Assembly: GCA_016808115.1 (NCBI GenBank) | Contig: JAEQBH010000293.1 | Span: 248,001-312,000, forward strand | DNA from: Tetrastigma voinierianum | Lineage: Eukaryota > Streptophyta > Magnoliopsida > Vitales > Vitaceae | Length of the DNA: 64,000 bases | Direction: 5' to 3' | Part shown: piece after piece, positions 33,639 through 45,289 of the stretch | Numbering within the stretch: position 1 is the stretch's first letter | Layout: the number at the start of each line of letters is the position of its first letter | Made by a program: the position numbers and the translations under genes | The notes under the pieces: model-generated | What the model was told of the DNA's origin: nothing | Database searches by the model: none | Seen by the model: the letters and a program-made list of their open reading frames with translations, nothing else

Positions 33639-35581
33639 TGTAAAACCCGAGAAAAATGGCGAAACGGTTAATTTGTCGCTATAGTCCAATGGGAAAAGTT
33701 GGAAATTTTCTAGATCTCGAATAATGAAACGGACCACACCGTTAGAATCGTCTCGCGAAATCTAGCTACACAGCTGAATTTTGTTGAATTTGGAGATGGT
33801 CGGGATTTCGCGCTTTTCGAGGCACTGGGTGTCGGGTGACACAAGGAGTGGTGCCACATGGCAGCTTGTGAGGGGTGCACGTGGCATGAGAGCCATGTGG
33901 TGTGACATTGCCACCTAATGCAAGTGTCCATGTGACACATGGCGAAAGAATAGTAAAAAGAGAAAAAAATCCATAGCTCACATTAGGACATGTGTCATAT
34001 GGTGAATTAAGTCAAACCAAAAGGGAGAAAAAAGGGAAAGAGAGGTCATTTTCCTAATTTTTGGTCTTGTCTACGGGAAGGAGAACAGAAGAGTGAGAGA
34101 GGAGTGAGAAGCTATACTTTCTCACTACGATCTACAGAGATTGGGCCATCGGTGTTCATCGAAGCAAATGAGGTCGTCTACTCCAGCGAGCCCGGCGTGG
34201 AGTGCGAAGAATCGGGTTTCGCGAGCTCAAAGAAGTAAGGGTTTTCTCCTACCTTGGTTATTTATTGCGTAAGGGCCATTCAATGGCCATCGGGTTCGAG
34301 TTCGATTATTGAAATTTGGTTTGAGGATAGTTCGGAGCAGTGTGTGGGTGATTAAGGCGGAGTTCTTTGGTGCATTCAGTGAAACTGCGAGTTTGGAAAA
34401 TGGGTATGAAGCTAGAGGTTCGAGTACATTTATGGCTTTGAATCGAGATTGTGTGATATCTAAACCAAGATCGGTTGCGAGCTACAAGGGACGGACTGCA
34501 CCATTTTCTGAATCCGAAATTTGGATCATTGTAATGTGACTGAATTGACGACCGCTGTTCATGTGGTGAATGATGTTGATATTTGCGTGTTAGAAATATT
34601 GACATGAACTGTGTGTTTTATTTGGAAATTGTTTATGCAAGTTGATATGATTTCCTAATGATGCATGGGTAATTATGCTTGAGTAGACATGTCCATATAG
34701 CATTCATTATATATATGTGACATGATTGAGATAGGCAGTGGCACATTTGCATTGCATTTATGCACGAATACATCTCATGAAATGAGCGTAAGTGTACGAG
34801 AAAATCAGCACTGTGTTTGGCGTTGATGGTGGGCTCAATCTAGGGACAATTATGTCCAAAAAGGGTCGCACGGTTTATCAAAGACTGCCCAATACTTTTG
34901 AATAAAGTAGTTTATCAAAGACTGTCTAATTGATTTTGAATAAAGTGGTTTATCGGAGACTGTCCAATGGTTTGATTCACAAAACAAAAATCTTTTGTTT
35001 TGAAAATGGTTTTTCATACATGGAAAGTGCATGTTGAGAGAAGTCGATGAAGACTTGGTACATGGTACATGGTGAGTCTCATCTCATTCATGGCATGTAG
35101 ATTCTATTCTAGGATTGACATCATCTAGTTTGGAATGTGTGTTCGTGGCATGACCATTGCATGTGCACTTAGGTAGGGAGTATCCCTTGTAGGAGTTTAC
35201 TCTACTAGGCATTGCTCATCCCGTCGTTGGACCCCCTTTCAGGTACAAGGAGTATACAGGGAGACGACACTCACTAGAGGCCGATATTGTGAAGAAAGCC
35301 AGGTTGTAGCTTTGGTTTCTATTTTGTAAAACATGTTTTGAAATACTAAATTTTGGTATATGTTTGTATAAGAGTGTGTAATTAAACTCTTGAAACTATT
35401 GTGACATAGTTTGTATGTATATTTATGAGTATGGATGAATGGGCCTGATGTGGTCATTTTTACTCATGCTTGAGTCTCGGGTAATGAAACACTCAGTTTG
35501 TGGCATTTGAGTGCTGATAGTTGCCGGTATTCAGGTGGGTTGTGGTTGTCGACGGATCCTAGGGTTTTGAGGCGTCCTGGA
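33639..35581 (+). mobile_element. P2: solo LTR of the P family in EPRV
   Basis: It starts TGTAAAACCC and ends near TTGAGGCGTC, with perfect AATAG duplications outside. It aligns with P4 (48056-49927) over its length. Shared landmarks are TCTCGCGAAATCTAGCTAC-like bases (33751), ATGTGACACATGGC (33930), TATTTGCGTGTTAGAAATATTGAC (about 34578), AACTCTTGAAACTATTGT and GAGTATGGATG (35428). The end resembles the GGGGCGTSACA end of plant chromovirus (Tekay/Del-like) LTRs. No internal sequence is present, so lineage assignment is inference. Open frames (33710-33981, 34306-34605) are LTR sequence. Confidence 0.75.
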
Positions 35582-36811
35582 AATAGTTTGTTTCCTGGGA
35601 TTTGCTGTATGACTACAGTTTTATTGCCAAAAAAGTTTCCTTATGTGATTAATTCCATTATACATTTCAAAGATTAAAGCATTTACCCGATAAATCCACA
35701 TAGCTATATTAAGGTTTACTTTGAGTTATATCTTATCCCTTTTGTATTTATAGTTATTTTTATTTTTATTAAATTATCTAAGATTTATACAAAAATTGTG
35801 AATACAACCTATAGTAATATCATTGGTTATATTTACTTCTGCACTAGTAAAGAGCTAGATCTATTGAATTATTTCTAATACCTAAAGGTTAATATTTACA
35901 AGTGCATCTATTTCTTTTAAAGTGAGAATCCGATTATCCACATTAAATTTACCTAGTACATATATTTATCGGTTTTATCTTTTAAAAGCTTTTTTTTTCG
36001 AGGCAATTAAAATCTAAATATCTCTGTTTCTAATGAACTTATGGTATGTTGGCTTAAAAATCTTGTTATTTTTGGACTTCGAATTAAATGTTTTTTTTAT
36101 AAGGAGTTACTTCATTTATTGCTTTTTTGAGTTTTTCTTCTACAAATTCTTTTACATTTTCTTTTAGTCTTATTACTTCTACAATTTCCATGGTTTTACT
36201 TCTAAATCTCTTGGTTCAAATGGATTAATCTTATGTTCTAATCTATATATCGATTTTTCTTCTAAATTAGTTTTTTCAAATTGTTTAAAAGATTATCTAT
36301 TTTATTTTTTTGATTTACTTGTTTCTAACTAAATGTTTCAAGGATTTGGTCTAGTTTTTGGTTAAGTTTTTCTAATATTTCCTTTAAGTTTTGTTGTTCA
36401 ACTTTTATTTTTTTCTATTTTATTTCTACAAAATTTATCTTCTTTAACTAATTGTTCTTATATATAGTCTAAGTTATTTCGAATTAAACTAAATTTTTAA
36501 AGTATTTTAGTTTCCTTTCTAATTCCTAAAGTTGTATTATAATTGTTTATTACTTACTTTGTTGTCTTTGTGAACTTTTAAGTGCTGTTCTACATATAAC
36601 TATTTCTCTTTGTTTTTTTTTTATGTTCTTTTTAATACTTTTTTTTTTTAATTTCTAACTGGTTTCTCTGAAGATTCTTAAAATATTTAATTTCTTCTTT
36701 TGCTAATTGAGGGTTGAATGTTTCACACCTATTCCTAAGAAGATGAACTAATGTAAAATGTTATCAATATATTTTACTATTTTAGGTTTTAACCTAAGGT
36801 TGTAACAAAAA
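35582..36811 (-). pseudogene. EPRV minus copy, piece 3: coiled-coil and movement-protein region
   Basis: Read on the minus strand from 36811, it first gives a Lys/Glu/Asn-rich, coiled-coil-like stretch (36700-36260). The movement-protein start, EPRDLEVKPWK, is near 36225-36190, and the core runs down to about 35600. The family (30K-type movement proteins of Caulimoviridae) moves virus through plasmodesmata. The plus copy at 60476-60895 matches it. This copy extends further, including the C-terminal part lost from the plus copy, but has many stops and small deletions (for example around 36060-35990). Neighbours: P2 lies on its downstream side and P3 on its upstream side. Confidence 0.7.
36806..36811 (+). 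repeat. Target-site duplication CAAAAA, left copy (P3)
   Basis: CAAAAA precedes P3 and also follows it (51164-51169). It is low-complexity, but the virus sequence is collinear with the plus copy when P3 is removed. Confidence 0.6.
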
Positions 36812-36989
36812 TGTAGCGCCCCAATCCTCGGGGTCTCGTTGATAGCAATTAACCATGGAAAACAAATTGATATCATATCAGTTGTATATTATATTCTTTC
36901 AGACTACATCTATAGAACAAAGGAAATTCCCACTATACTAAAGCTTTCCTTCCTCGGTTTTCCCTAAACAAAGGAGAACATGACTGCTG

Positions 36990-37436
36990 GAGAGAACCCC
37001 AGCAGAAAACAATGAAGAACATGAAAACTTGCAGAGCACTGTGGCCACTGCCCAAAGTCTATCGCGACAGAGAATTCTCTGTCACGACCTAATATCTCTA
37101 TCGCAGCGCCAGCGTTACCATCGTGAAAATTCTTTCTGACGACGATTATACGCGACTGAGACTTTGTAATCGGCGGCGGCACCACACTAGGAGCCTACGT
37201 CGGCGAACGGACAACTCTATTCGTGACAATATAAACTTCTAAACCCGACAGCACTATGTCGCGACATAAAATGTAATGCTCTATGCATGGCCAGCAATTC
37301 ACGAGCGCTATGTTGTGCGCACCCAGCTATACACAATCGCGACATAGTTGTGCTCTTTTGGCGACCATGACTTCCGTCTGCAATGACCATTTCTGTCATG
37401 ACGCAAAACCTATGTTGCGATATAAAAATGTTCTTA
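36990..37436. repeat. TGTCGCGACA patch, left part (P3)
   Basis: Scattered copies of TGTCGCGACA and one-step variants, with an exact copy at 37257-37266. Others include CTATCGCGACAGAG near 37060, CTGTCACGACC near 37079 and GTTGCGATATA near 37414. A2m inserted inside this patch. Confidence 0.7.
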
Positions 37437-37441
37437 ACACA
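37437..37441 (+). repeat. Target-site duplication ACACA, left copy (A2m)
   Basis: ACACA here and TCACA at 46806-46810 match at four of five bases. P3 sequence is continuous across the element. Confidence 0.6.
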
Positions 37442-38989
37442 TGATTCGTGCCACAGTAGGGTGATCCGAAGTCAACAAAATTTGTATCCTAAATTTCCTC
37501 TTTGCTGGCAGTGTAAAAGCTCTTTGCGGTATAGTGGTTCTAGGGTCGAACTCAGGGATGGGTTTTCTTCGTACAAATGATTTATATCATGATTCAAAAT
37601 GGTGAGGCTTTCATTTGGATTTTCGGATTTGAATTAAAAAGTGTGGTTGGTTGTGTCACTAAGCTAAGTGAAGCAGTTTAAATTAAGATGTAAGAAAAAG
37701 AAACACCTTGAAGTTTTGGGTCACTAGTTTGATATGATGGGGTTGTAGAGGTGTCCTCGGGTTATTTCCTCGCATTAGAGACAAATAATATATAGTCATT
37801 TCCAAGCCCAGGATCTTTGTTTAACTTTTTAAAACCAGCCCTTAGTAGCCTTCTATTTGAACCAAAGCATTTTCTTGAGCATTTAATGTTTCGACGAGTT
37901 GAAAATCGGCATTTAACCACAGCACCGATTATTTCATCCGATGACATCTAATGAATGTCGGTGTATCACCATTAAGAATACTGCGAACCTAAAGCATACC
38001 AAGTATTGATGAAAATACATTAAATAGAATTTAAACCTAGTTTGGAAGTTTGAAACACAAATATCTGAGTACCTACTTCGAAAGCAGGAACACCTACAAA
38101 CCAACATCAACCAACCTAGCAACCCTCATCTTCAAGGTTTTGGAAAGCAGCGAACATCCTTTGAGTTGTCATCCTGAAAGGATATTTGAAGACCTGAAAA
38201 TAGAAAAGAAAGAGGAGAGAAGAGAAAATGGGGAACGAAACAAGAGTGTGTGAAAAGGCTGCGTGAAATGAATAGTTGGGTTACAAAATGTTCATAACAT
38301 GACATCTGGCCTTCCCGAACATGTGAAAGTACCCGACCAACCTAAATAATATGGATTTACATTGAGGCAAAAGAATTAAACAAAGCGGTCGTTTGGATCC
38401 ACCAACGAGAACACGATTTCGCTGTACACGATGAATTCGTATGATAGCGAAAATTCGCTATGATAGTGAAATTTCGCTATGATAGTGAAAATTAGGTCAT
38501 AGCGAAAGTGAAATTTTAAATATGCCACGGTAATTTTGGCTATGATGGCCAATTTTGCTATCAGCGAGAAAATTTAACATAGCAAATTTTAATATATTGC
38601 GAAAATTTAGTTATGATTGCAAAATTTTAATATCCATTAAATTTTCAGCTGTCTCATCATGAATTTCCAGAAACCACAATCTTTGCATCCTCCGACCTCC
38701 CGGCCTGCATTCTCCCTCTTCCCGGCTTGATATTTCTTTATCCCAAGCTTGAAGAAATCGTCGAGAATTCATATGAACTCAGCATAAATTAGCACAATTA
38801 CGATGCCAAGCTTGATATGATGGTGGAGGCTTACAAAACCTGCAAAACTACCAAAAACAACCTTGAAAAAAAATCAGTAATACTAATGGACCTGCACATG
38901 TCAATCGGCTTAAATAATATGATTAGTGCGCAGCACTCAAAAACCTATCTTCAATAGGACTCAAAATAGCACTTTTTGGGTACTAATCA
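37442..38989 (-). repeat. A2m 3' LTR (left on plus strand)
   Basis: It starts TGATTCGTGCC and ends GGTACTAATCA on the plus strand. It pairs with 45290-46805 in the same orientation, and both contain GGTTCTAGGGTCGAACTCAG (37537/45382) and the AGCGAAATTTCGCTA-type patch (38430-38640). The open frames 37762-38253 are LTR sequence. Confidence 0.88.
38430..38640. repeat. TAGCGAAA/TTTCGCTA patch in A2m 3' LTR
   Basis: Repeated short units GATAGCGAAAATTCGCTAT and GATAGTGAAATTTCGCTAT (38436-38490) and decayed relatives. It corresponds to the patch in the A2p LTR. Confidence 0.65.
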
Positions 38990-40189
38990 CTAACTGACAC
39001 ATTGTAGTCCTTAGTAATGCCTAAAAATAAAAAGGTATGCGAGGCTATGCTTTTGCAAAAGAGTATTCTATTCAAAAGTGTGTGTCTGAGTAGGCTTTAC
39101 CTTGATTATGAAAAATTTAGACTCTGTCTGAATCATCATGAGAGAACAATTGCCATATAGGAACAGTTTAGGCGGCCATCAATTCCAAGGATCCTTTGAA
39201 CTTCCACGAAATCTAAGTGTTTTAAGGTAATCGAGTTTGAACCTTGATAAGTTGCTAAGCTATTCCCTTACTAAACCCATTCTTCTTAGGACCTTAAATT
39301 GATGACCAACATAAATAGATTCAGTTACACTCTTATTTCTTGCTTCGATTGTATTGTAGGGTGCAATGAGCTGAACATAAAGTCAGTCTATATGAGGTCT
39401 GGAAGTGACTCTACGACCAATCAAGGTTTAGGGCATCAAATTAGGATCTGTGACCATTAACTCTTCGGGCTTCACTTACGACTTGAATGATTTGAAAATT
39501 CAGCTCCTACAACTCGCTAAACCCTACCCATCCACCCATGTAGCGAACACAAAGTCGGTGACTCCTAACCAGTGAAGGTTTAGAGACCTTGGGAGCTTTA
39601 AAGGCTTTCGCCATATACCCCTCAGACTGTGTTCGGGTTTCAAGGCAAAGTGTCATGACTTTCAATTCTCTTTTTCTTCATATTTTCTTTTGCTTTCTTT
39701 TTCATTGGGAAGACTTGTTGGTCTTCATTTATGGGTAACACAAACCTATTATGGGTAGTCAACGAATCTAAGGCCGGTTTGCAAAGTAAAGGGTATCTGA
39801 CTTCTGACCTGTGATGAAAGCGATGTGCCTTTGTGAGTGGTGATTATTTGAAGGCGGATGGAGCGAGGTTAGATACTTTGGAATTTCAACTTGACCAAAA
39901 ACTTAATCATGCATGGAACTGTTCTAGCATTATGGTACTCTGATCTTCAATTTTTCAACTCAGTGGAAGCGGCTCTGAAAATATAGGCGTAGAAAATGGT
40001 TTGCAAAAGTGTAGAAAAATGTAAATACTGCTATAAAGCTTTTGATATAACCAAAGTGGCTAATACAAGCTTAACATAGCTATACACAATAAAAAGATCA
40101 CTGCCTACTATCATTTTATTTATTTGTCCCTATAAATCACATACAAAATAAGTAGGCAGTTAATAAAACTAAAACAAAACAAGAAAAAA
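38990..40189. other. A2m 3' non-coding region
   Basis: Collinear, in reverse, with 20900-21780 of A2p. No coding seen. Plus-strand bases 40081-40190 contain a short AT-rich stretch ending at the start of the GC-rich block. Confidence 0.6.
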
Positions 40190-42240
40190 TGTTAGAAGAT
40201 ACTTCCAACTCTAACTCCCCCTCCCCCTACCAAAGTATAACCATATCTCCACTGGGTTGGAATCGGAAAGCTAGAGAAGGGAGTGCGACCACCTCACTCT
40301 CATGGTGGTATAGACGTCGGTGGATGAAATTTCTTTGCGGCGGCTACGAGCATATCCGGGAGGCTAGCGAGCCCTCGGTCTGACGGACTGATCTCGGAAG
40401 TAGTGGGGCGTATGGGGCTCACGTACGTTGGGCGGCGGGAGACAGGTGGCTCATAATCCAGGAAGAAGCATGGGCGTGGTCACGCGCGAGTGACCTCGGC
40501 TCGGGCCATCTATTTCCGTCTAACGGCCTTTGAGTAGTAGCAAGTGCGTAAACTGACATCCATAACAGTGATAACTCTGGCCGAAAGCGGGGATATGCTT
40601 TCACAGTGGCCCCATTGTGATGTGGAGGATGGGCTAGCGGAGTCTCGGAGGAGGCTGGAGGCGATGGGAGGTGGAGCTGGAGGGGATAGATGCGTGGCGG
40701 AGTCCTCTCCGCCCCTCCGCCTGCAGGCAGTACCTTTCCGGGCTGGCGGGTCCTCTCTGGCGTCATCAGCGCACTCCTCACCTCTTGTAGAATAATGGAG
40801 AGTGGCATATATGAGCAGCTCGGTGGATAAAAGCTTGAGACGAAACTCGCATTTGCTCGATCGTGGCCCTCGGGAAACCCGGATGCTCTAAGACTGGCTC
40901 GACGACCTCGAAATCGCCAGGGGAAAAGCCTCGCCAGGAGCCGGGTCATGCGATGGACCTTCTCCTCGAAATGTGTAATGCGGATCATACTTGAGCTTGG
41001 AGGGACTGAACGGAATCCTCGAAATCCTGTACGCCAGCCTCTAGTATGGCCCACATAGCGGCGTGCATGGTCTTCGAAGTGGGAATAAGTCGATCCAGGG
41101 TGTAGTCCACTGGAGCATGCGTGGGGGCTCTTGGGCGGAAGGTATGGGCTGGGCGGTGGTATCTCGACGAAGGCGAACCATCTCTCTCTTGTGGTGAGGC
41201 CCTTGGCGGTGGTTGTGGAATTCACGGGACTCTGCGGGCCCGATCTTGGTATGTATCTACGGCAGGAGTACCCCGAGGACGGTCGTCGATCTGCGAACGG
41301 ATCTCAACGGACGGAGCCTCCCCTAGGATGTCATAGTGTGATAAAACTCAAGCACCACCTGGGGATAGAAAAACTGCCTCGGTGTCATGAATGGGAGCAG
41401 TGAATACTACCGGATCAACCGCATCGAATCCCTGAATCACTGGTCCACGATCAATGCCGGTATGTCGTAATATGACTCCATATGGAAGTCCCGGGCATGA
41501 AGATCTATGTTCCCTGGGATCGAATCGCAGCTAAACATCGGTCGCCTAATCCTGAATGGATAACTAGGGCGACAGACACGATCGGTTGGAGGGGTGGCGG
41601 CTCGGGCTGGAACGCGATGACTCGCTGGGCCTAATGTTGAGACCCTCTTGGAAGGTGGGGCCTAAAGTCGTGGTCTCGGATGCCTTTGGAGAGGGACCAG
41701 AGGTCCCTTTGGTCTGATATCGCTGGATGGGAGCTGGTCTTCCAGGCCTCCTGCGTCTGACTTGAGGGGCCTGTACGGCGGTCTCCCCATGGCTTTGGTC
41801 AGAAGAGTGACCAGTTGCGGAGCCCTGGATATTACTGCGTGAGTCTCTCTCGAAGTCTTGAGGCGGACCACCGGGCTTTATCAACGATGGGCTCAGAGTG
41901 GAGTGCGAACCATGGCTAAAGACTCAGGCGTGCGGCAGGGGGCAGAGCAGGGCTCGGTGGAGTGCAGGGCTGCTAGCAATCGACGAGGGCGCGCGGCGGT
42001 GGTGGACTCCCGGTCTTGTGAGGAGGACGGGGCCCAGGCGGCGGGGTGAGTCATGGCGGGTGGGTGGCTCGGCGACGGCGGCTGCGGTGATCTTTGAGCT
42101 CGTCGGGAGTGGGCGCGAGGCGACGGAGAGCGGTGATAGACACTTAGGCGGCCCAGGAGATGGGCTGAAGTGGGGGAATTTTTATAAATCTGTTTGGGCA
42201 AGCTGGAGTCTCCTTTGGCTTGAATGATCGGAGGACAAAT
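40190..42240 (-). pseudogene. GC-rich ORF block in A2m, plant-transposon-protein-like, degraded
   Basis: The block is strikingly GC-rich against AT-rich neighbours. The longest open run is 268 codons on the minus strand (40419-41225), but the frame that looks protein-like shifts several times. The parts I can read are RDFHMESYYDIPALIVDQ near 41500-41440, VVLEFYHTMTS near 41360-41327 and REFHNHRQGLTTRERW at about 41227-41180. The N-terminal part (42100-41570) is Pro/Ser/Arg-rich and looks disordered. This resembles the plant family called putative plant transposon protein (PF20167-like), found in some non-autonomous Athila-like elements, in its xxEFYxxM motif after a xDFxxxxxxDI segment. That match is by eye only and could be wrong. 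It replaces RT to integrase. Confidence 0.45.
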
Positions 42241-42740
42241 TTCGCTATAATCTGCGAGAAATTTATGTCTGCCTTCTACATATCTCTGCCAAAATAAAAA
42301 TAAGGTAAATTTAATAGAATTAAAAATAAAATAAATAAATAAAATAAAAAATAAAAATAGAAATAAAAATAAATAAAATTTTAAGCGGAACATAAAAAAA
42401 GGTTTTTAATAAAAATAAAAATAAAAAACTAAAATAAGAAAATTACTAAAAATAAAAATAAAGCGAAATTGATCAGAATTAAACTAAAATCAAAATTTTT
42501 TGAAGTGCGGAGTTTGGTCTCGGTGGAGACCAAACAAACTCATCTGCTTTCGAGTTTCATTCATGGAGGATCGAGGAAAGAGAATCGCCGCGCTGCCGGT
42601 GATGTCTTTGCGGTGCCTTCATGCCCGGCTCATTTGTTTGAGCTTCTTTTTCACTTGGTAGTTACAGGAAGCATTGGCTCTTTAGGAGTAGTGATCTGAT
42701 CAATTCTCCATTAAGCGCTACTTTTCTTCGCCAATTCTCC
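42241..42740. other. A2m AT-rich junction between GC-rich block and protease
   Basis: Bases 42290-42470 are almost only A and T, with AATAAAAATAAATAAAAT-like runs. They separate the GC-rich block from the protease remnant. On the plus strand 42505-42530 holds GGTCTCGGTGGAGACC, a short inverted repeat. I see no gene here. Confidence 0.6.
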
Positions 42741-43410
42741 GCAACGGTTTGTGACATGCGGTTTCCTAAGCGGACCAATCGGGAAAACCGTCGATCCTTG
42801 CCTCTGCGCCTGGCGGCTTGTGCTTGTGCTCGGTTGAAGATATTGAGCTCCGGTGTCATGTGTTGCCAAATGTGAGCTGCATGACTCCGTCAAACGATTG
42901 ATTATCGCATTGGAAGTGGCGAGCTAAGACCCCAGATGATTGGCGGTGATTGACATTGCGATCGGTTCGATTGTCGAAGCACTACAAAATCCCAGCTGAA
43001 TTAGTAAATTTGTCCACCTTTACCAATACATCCTCGCTCGCCACCAAATTTTGCGATTAATTAACATTAAGATGCAGTGATGTTGGTAGGCTCCCCCCAA
43101 TTGTTTGCTTATATACCCAGTATGTACTTAGGTTCTGGCCCCGAATCCACAGCAGTGCTTTATCTACGCAAGTTCCTCCAATGTTGGCGATATTGTGGGG
43201 ATCCTGGATCCTTGTATTTCAGGGGTCTTACTACGAATGATGGCAACGACTTGCTGGTAGGAAGGCTTTCTTTCAATGCCCCCCAGCCATAACGGCCGGG
43301 TACGCAGGTCCTTGAAAATTTGCATATGTCGGGACACCTTAATCATGTCAAGCGATGAGATGTTACAGCTTCACTTACCTTAGCACCTCCCAAATTTCAG
43401 TTTGGTTTGT
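42740..43410 (-). pseudogene. A2m protease, degraded
   Basis: On the minus strand, MIKVSRHMQIFKDLRTR near 43346 matches the IKxVPxYAKFLKDL linker. IQGSRIPTISPTLEELA near 43215 matches DPGxPTISxxIG. The LGASVNLxPYSVYKQLG region is TGYISKQLGG (about 43120). EDVLVKVDKFTNSAG near 42990-43040 matches the VDKFxxPVDF strand. GVMQLTFGN near 42870 and TPELNIFNRAQAQAARR near 42855-42810 match the end of the protease after LGRPFL. Frames shift repeatedly. The protein stops matching just before the AT-rich junction. Confidence 0.75.
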
Positions 43411-43434
43411 GATTTTCGCTTTGCCTCTAAGTGC

Positions 43435-45250
43435 TTAAGGAAATGGAGGGGGCATGTGTTTCTTCATTGAATCTTCTCTGATTATTATTCTCTCAGGCTC
43501 AGCTTTCTTTTCCTTTTTTGTTTCTTTAGCAATCTTGGGCACTGGTTGCTCAATTTCTTTTCCACTCCTCAAAGTGATGATAGCCTTTACTTCATCCATT
43601 CTTGCATTGGGGTCACTGACAAATCCTATCTCATGTATTCTACCCAGGGTTTCTTTGTGCGGGAAGGGAATTTCCTTTTTCGAGGACCACATTTGCTAGT
43701 TAGACAACCTGGTAATGGAACTTTGCAACTCAGAATGCATGTTGTCTAACTTCTTGTTGAGTGAGCTTTCGACTGCCTCAATTTTCTGATTGGTTTAGAC
43801 ATTGATGGCTTTCTGCTCCTCTACAAAATTTCCCACCACACTTGCTTTCAGGTCAAGATGGCTTGCTCAATGGGAAAAGAAGGTGGGAGGTTCTTGCTTG
43901 TTGTCTTGAGGTGGAGCTGACTGGCGATGTGCTCGTGTGAGGCATATGCAAGGGATTTAGCTTCCATGATAGGTTGGATGATTCCTCAATTAGGGTTATA
44001 GGTGTTACATAAGGAGCATTTGGAGTAGCTTATTTTGACCGAACATGGGCATGCTCTTGCAAATAATTCCCTTCTTGGAAAGAACTCTTGGGCGGTGGTG
44101 CTCCCGGGGTGGCTATTTTGCGACTGGCTAAAGCAGTGGGTGAGATCACGGGCAATTCATTCAACGCGCACTTCATGCTGATTTCTAATTTGACTCCTCC
44201 GACCTTCGGTCAAAGTGGTCGATTTTGCCTTGAAAGGTATAGATGCCTCCCCTTTGGTGGGTCGAAGGCTTCATTCTTCTGCACTCCCTTGGGTTTTGGC
44301 TCATCCCATCCCTTGGAAGTTTTGACCACATAATTCAAAAGTCCATGGCTTCATGCGGGTTCTTGCTAGAAGTGCCTCTTTTATGGTTTCCATAGGTGCT
44401 TCATGGTGGAGACATATCATCATAAAAATGATTCATAGCATCCATGTATCAAACCATGGTGTGGACATGCATTGATGGTCTCATGAACCTCCCGACCTGC
44501 ATTAAACTTCTCATTGTCGTAGGCGGAGTAAGTGTAGATTTGCCTGTGGCCCCATTGTCTGGTTGTCTGAAGAATTTCACTAAAAGTCGACGAAGAATCG
44601 GCCCAATTTCTAATTGTTCTGACCTGTTGATTGAGCCAAATGCGGCTTTTTCCTTGAGTTAATGGAATTCCTTCAATTTCAACAAAATCCATATAGGATT
44701 ACACCTTCCTTAAAATTTATGCATACTTTCTCAAAATCCGAATAATATGTGTGTAGCAGTTTTCATTTTATCTGTGAAAAGTTGGGAGTAGGGGCACCGA
44801 GATAGGGTCTTCTGCATCCCTCAATAGGTGGTATGATGCGGAAAGATTATAACTCTATGAGGGTGTATGTGGTCCCTCATTGATACATGTATTAGTTCAC
44901 TGAGGCTTCCTTGCGACTTTGTTGTTCCAGGTAGAGATCGTTTGCTCCTTGTGCACCGCCCGACTTCCATGACTTTGCTCAATTGGTGCACTAACTCTTT
45001 GTGATCTACTGATAATCTCCCCATCCAGTGATGCATAAACACCTATGACACAAAAAGAGACAAAGCAAGGAACAACTACAAAACTTTACAGGTCATTCTT
45101 AGCAGTAATAAAATAGTATGATAACAAGTGCAATGATGGCTAGCTGATATAAAAAAAAACTTGATCATTCTTTGACAATGAAATTCAAAAAGGGTTAAAA
45201 GATCACCAACTTGCACTTGTAATGAAGATTACAAGTACATATCAACTCAT
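43435..45250 (-). pseudogene. A2m gag, degraded
   Basis: Close to the 5' LTR on the minus strand. The middle reads HETINACPHHGL (about 44485-44450), equivalent to ETINACLHYGF in A2p. The C-terminal part is an open frame (43435-43692) with IHEIGFVSDPNARMDEVK then AIITLRSGKEIEQPVPKIAK and an Arg/Glu-rich PERIIIREDSMKK. The AIITLRSGK motif is diagnostic of Athila Gag. Between 44400 and 43700 there are traces such as LNKKLDNMHSELQSSITRL near 43760-43705. Gag is the particle protein. The plus-strand open frames here (43454-43749, 44088-44333, 44444-44662) are shadows. Confidence 0.85.
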
Positions 45251-45261
45251 CATCACGCCAG

Positions 45262-45289
45262 TTTGGCGCCATCGATCAGCAGCGCCATT
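45262..45289 (-). other. A2m primer-binding site region, tRNA-Asp-like
   Basis: On the minus strand the LTR end GAATCA is followed by AATGGCGCTGCTGATCG, then TGGCGCCAAACT. The first part resembles TGGCGCCGTTGCCGGGGA with changes, and A2p has the matching order. Confidence 0.6.

Noticed and set aside
40419..41225. A 268-codon minus-strand open frame, the longest in the window, as a host gene
   Set aside because: It lies between A2m protease and the A2m 3' region. GC-rich DNA lowers stop frequency, and the protein-like segments shift between frames, so it is treated as part of a decayed element ORF.
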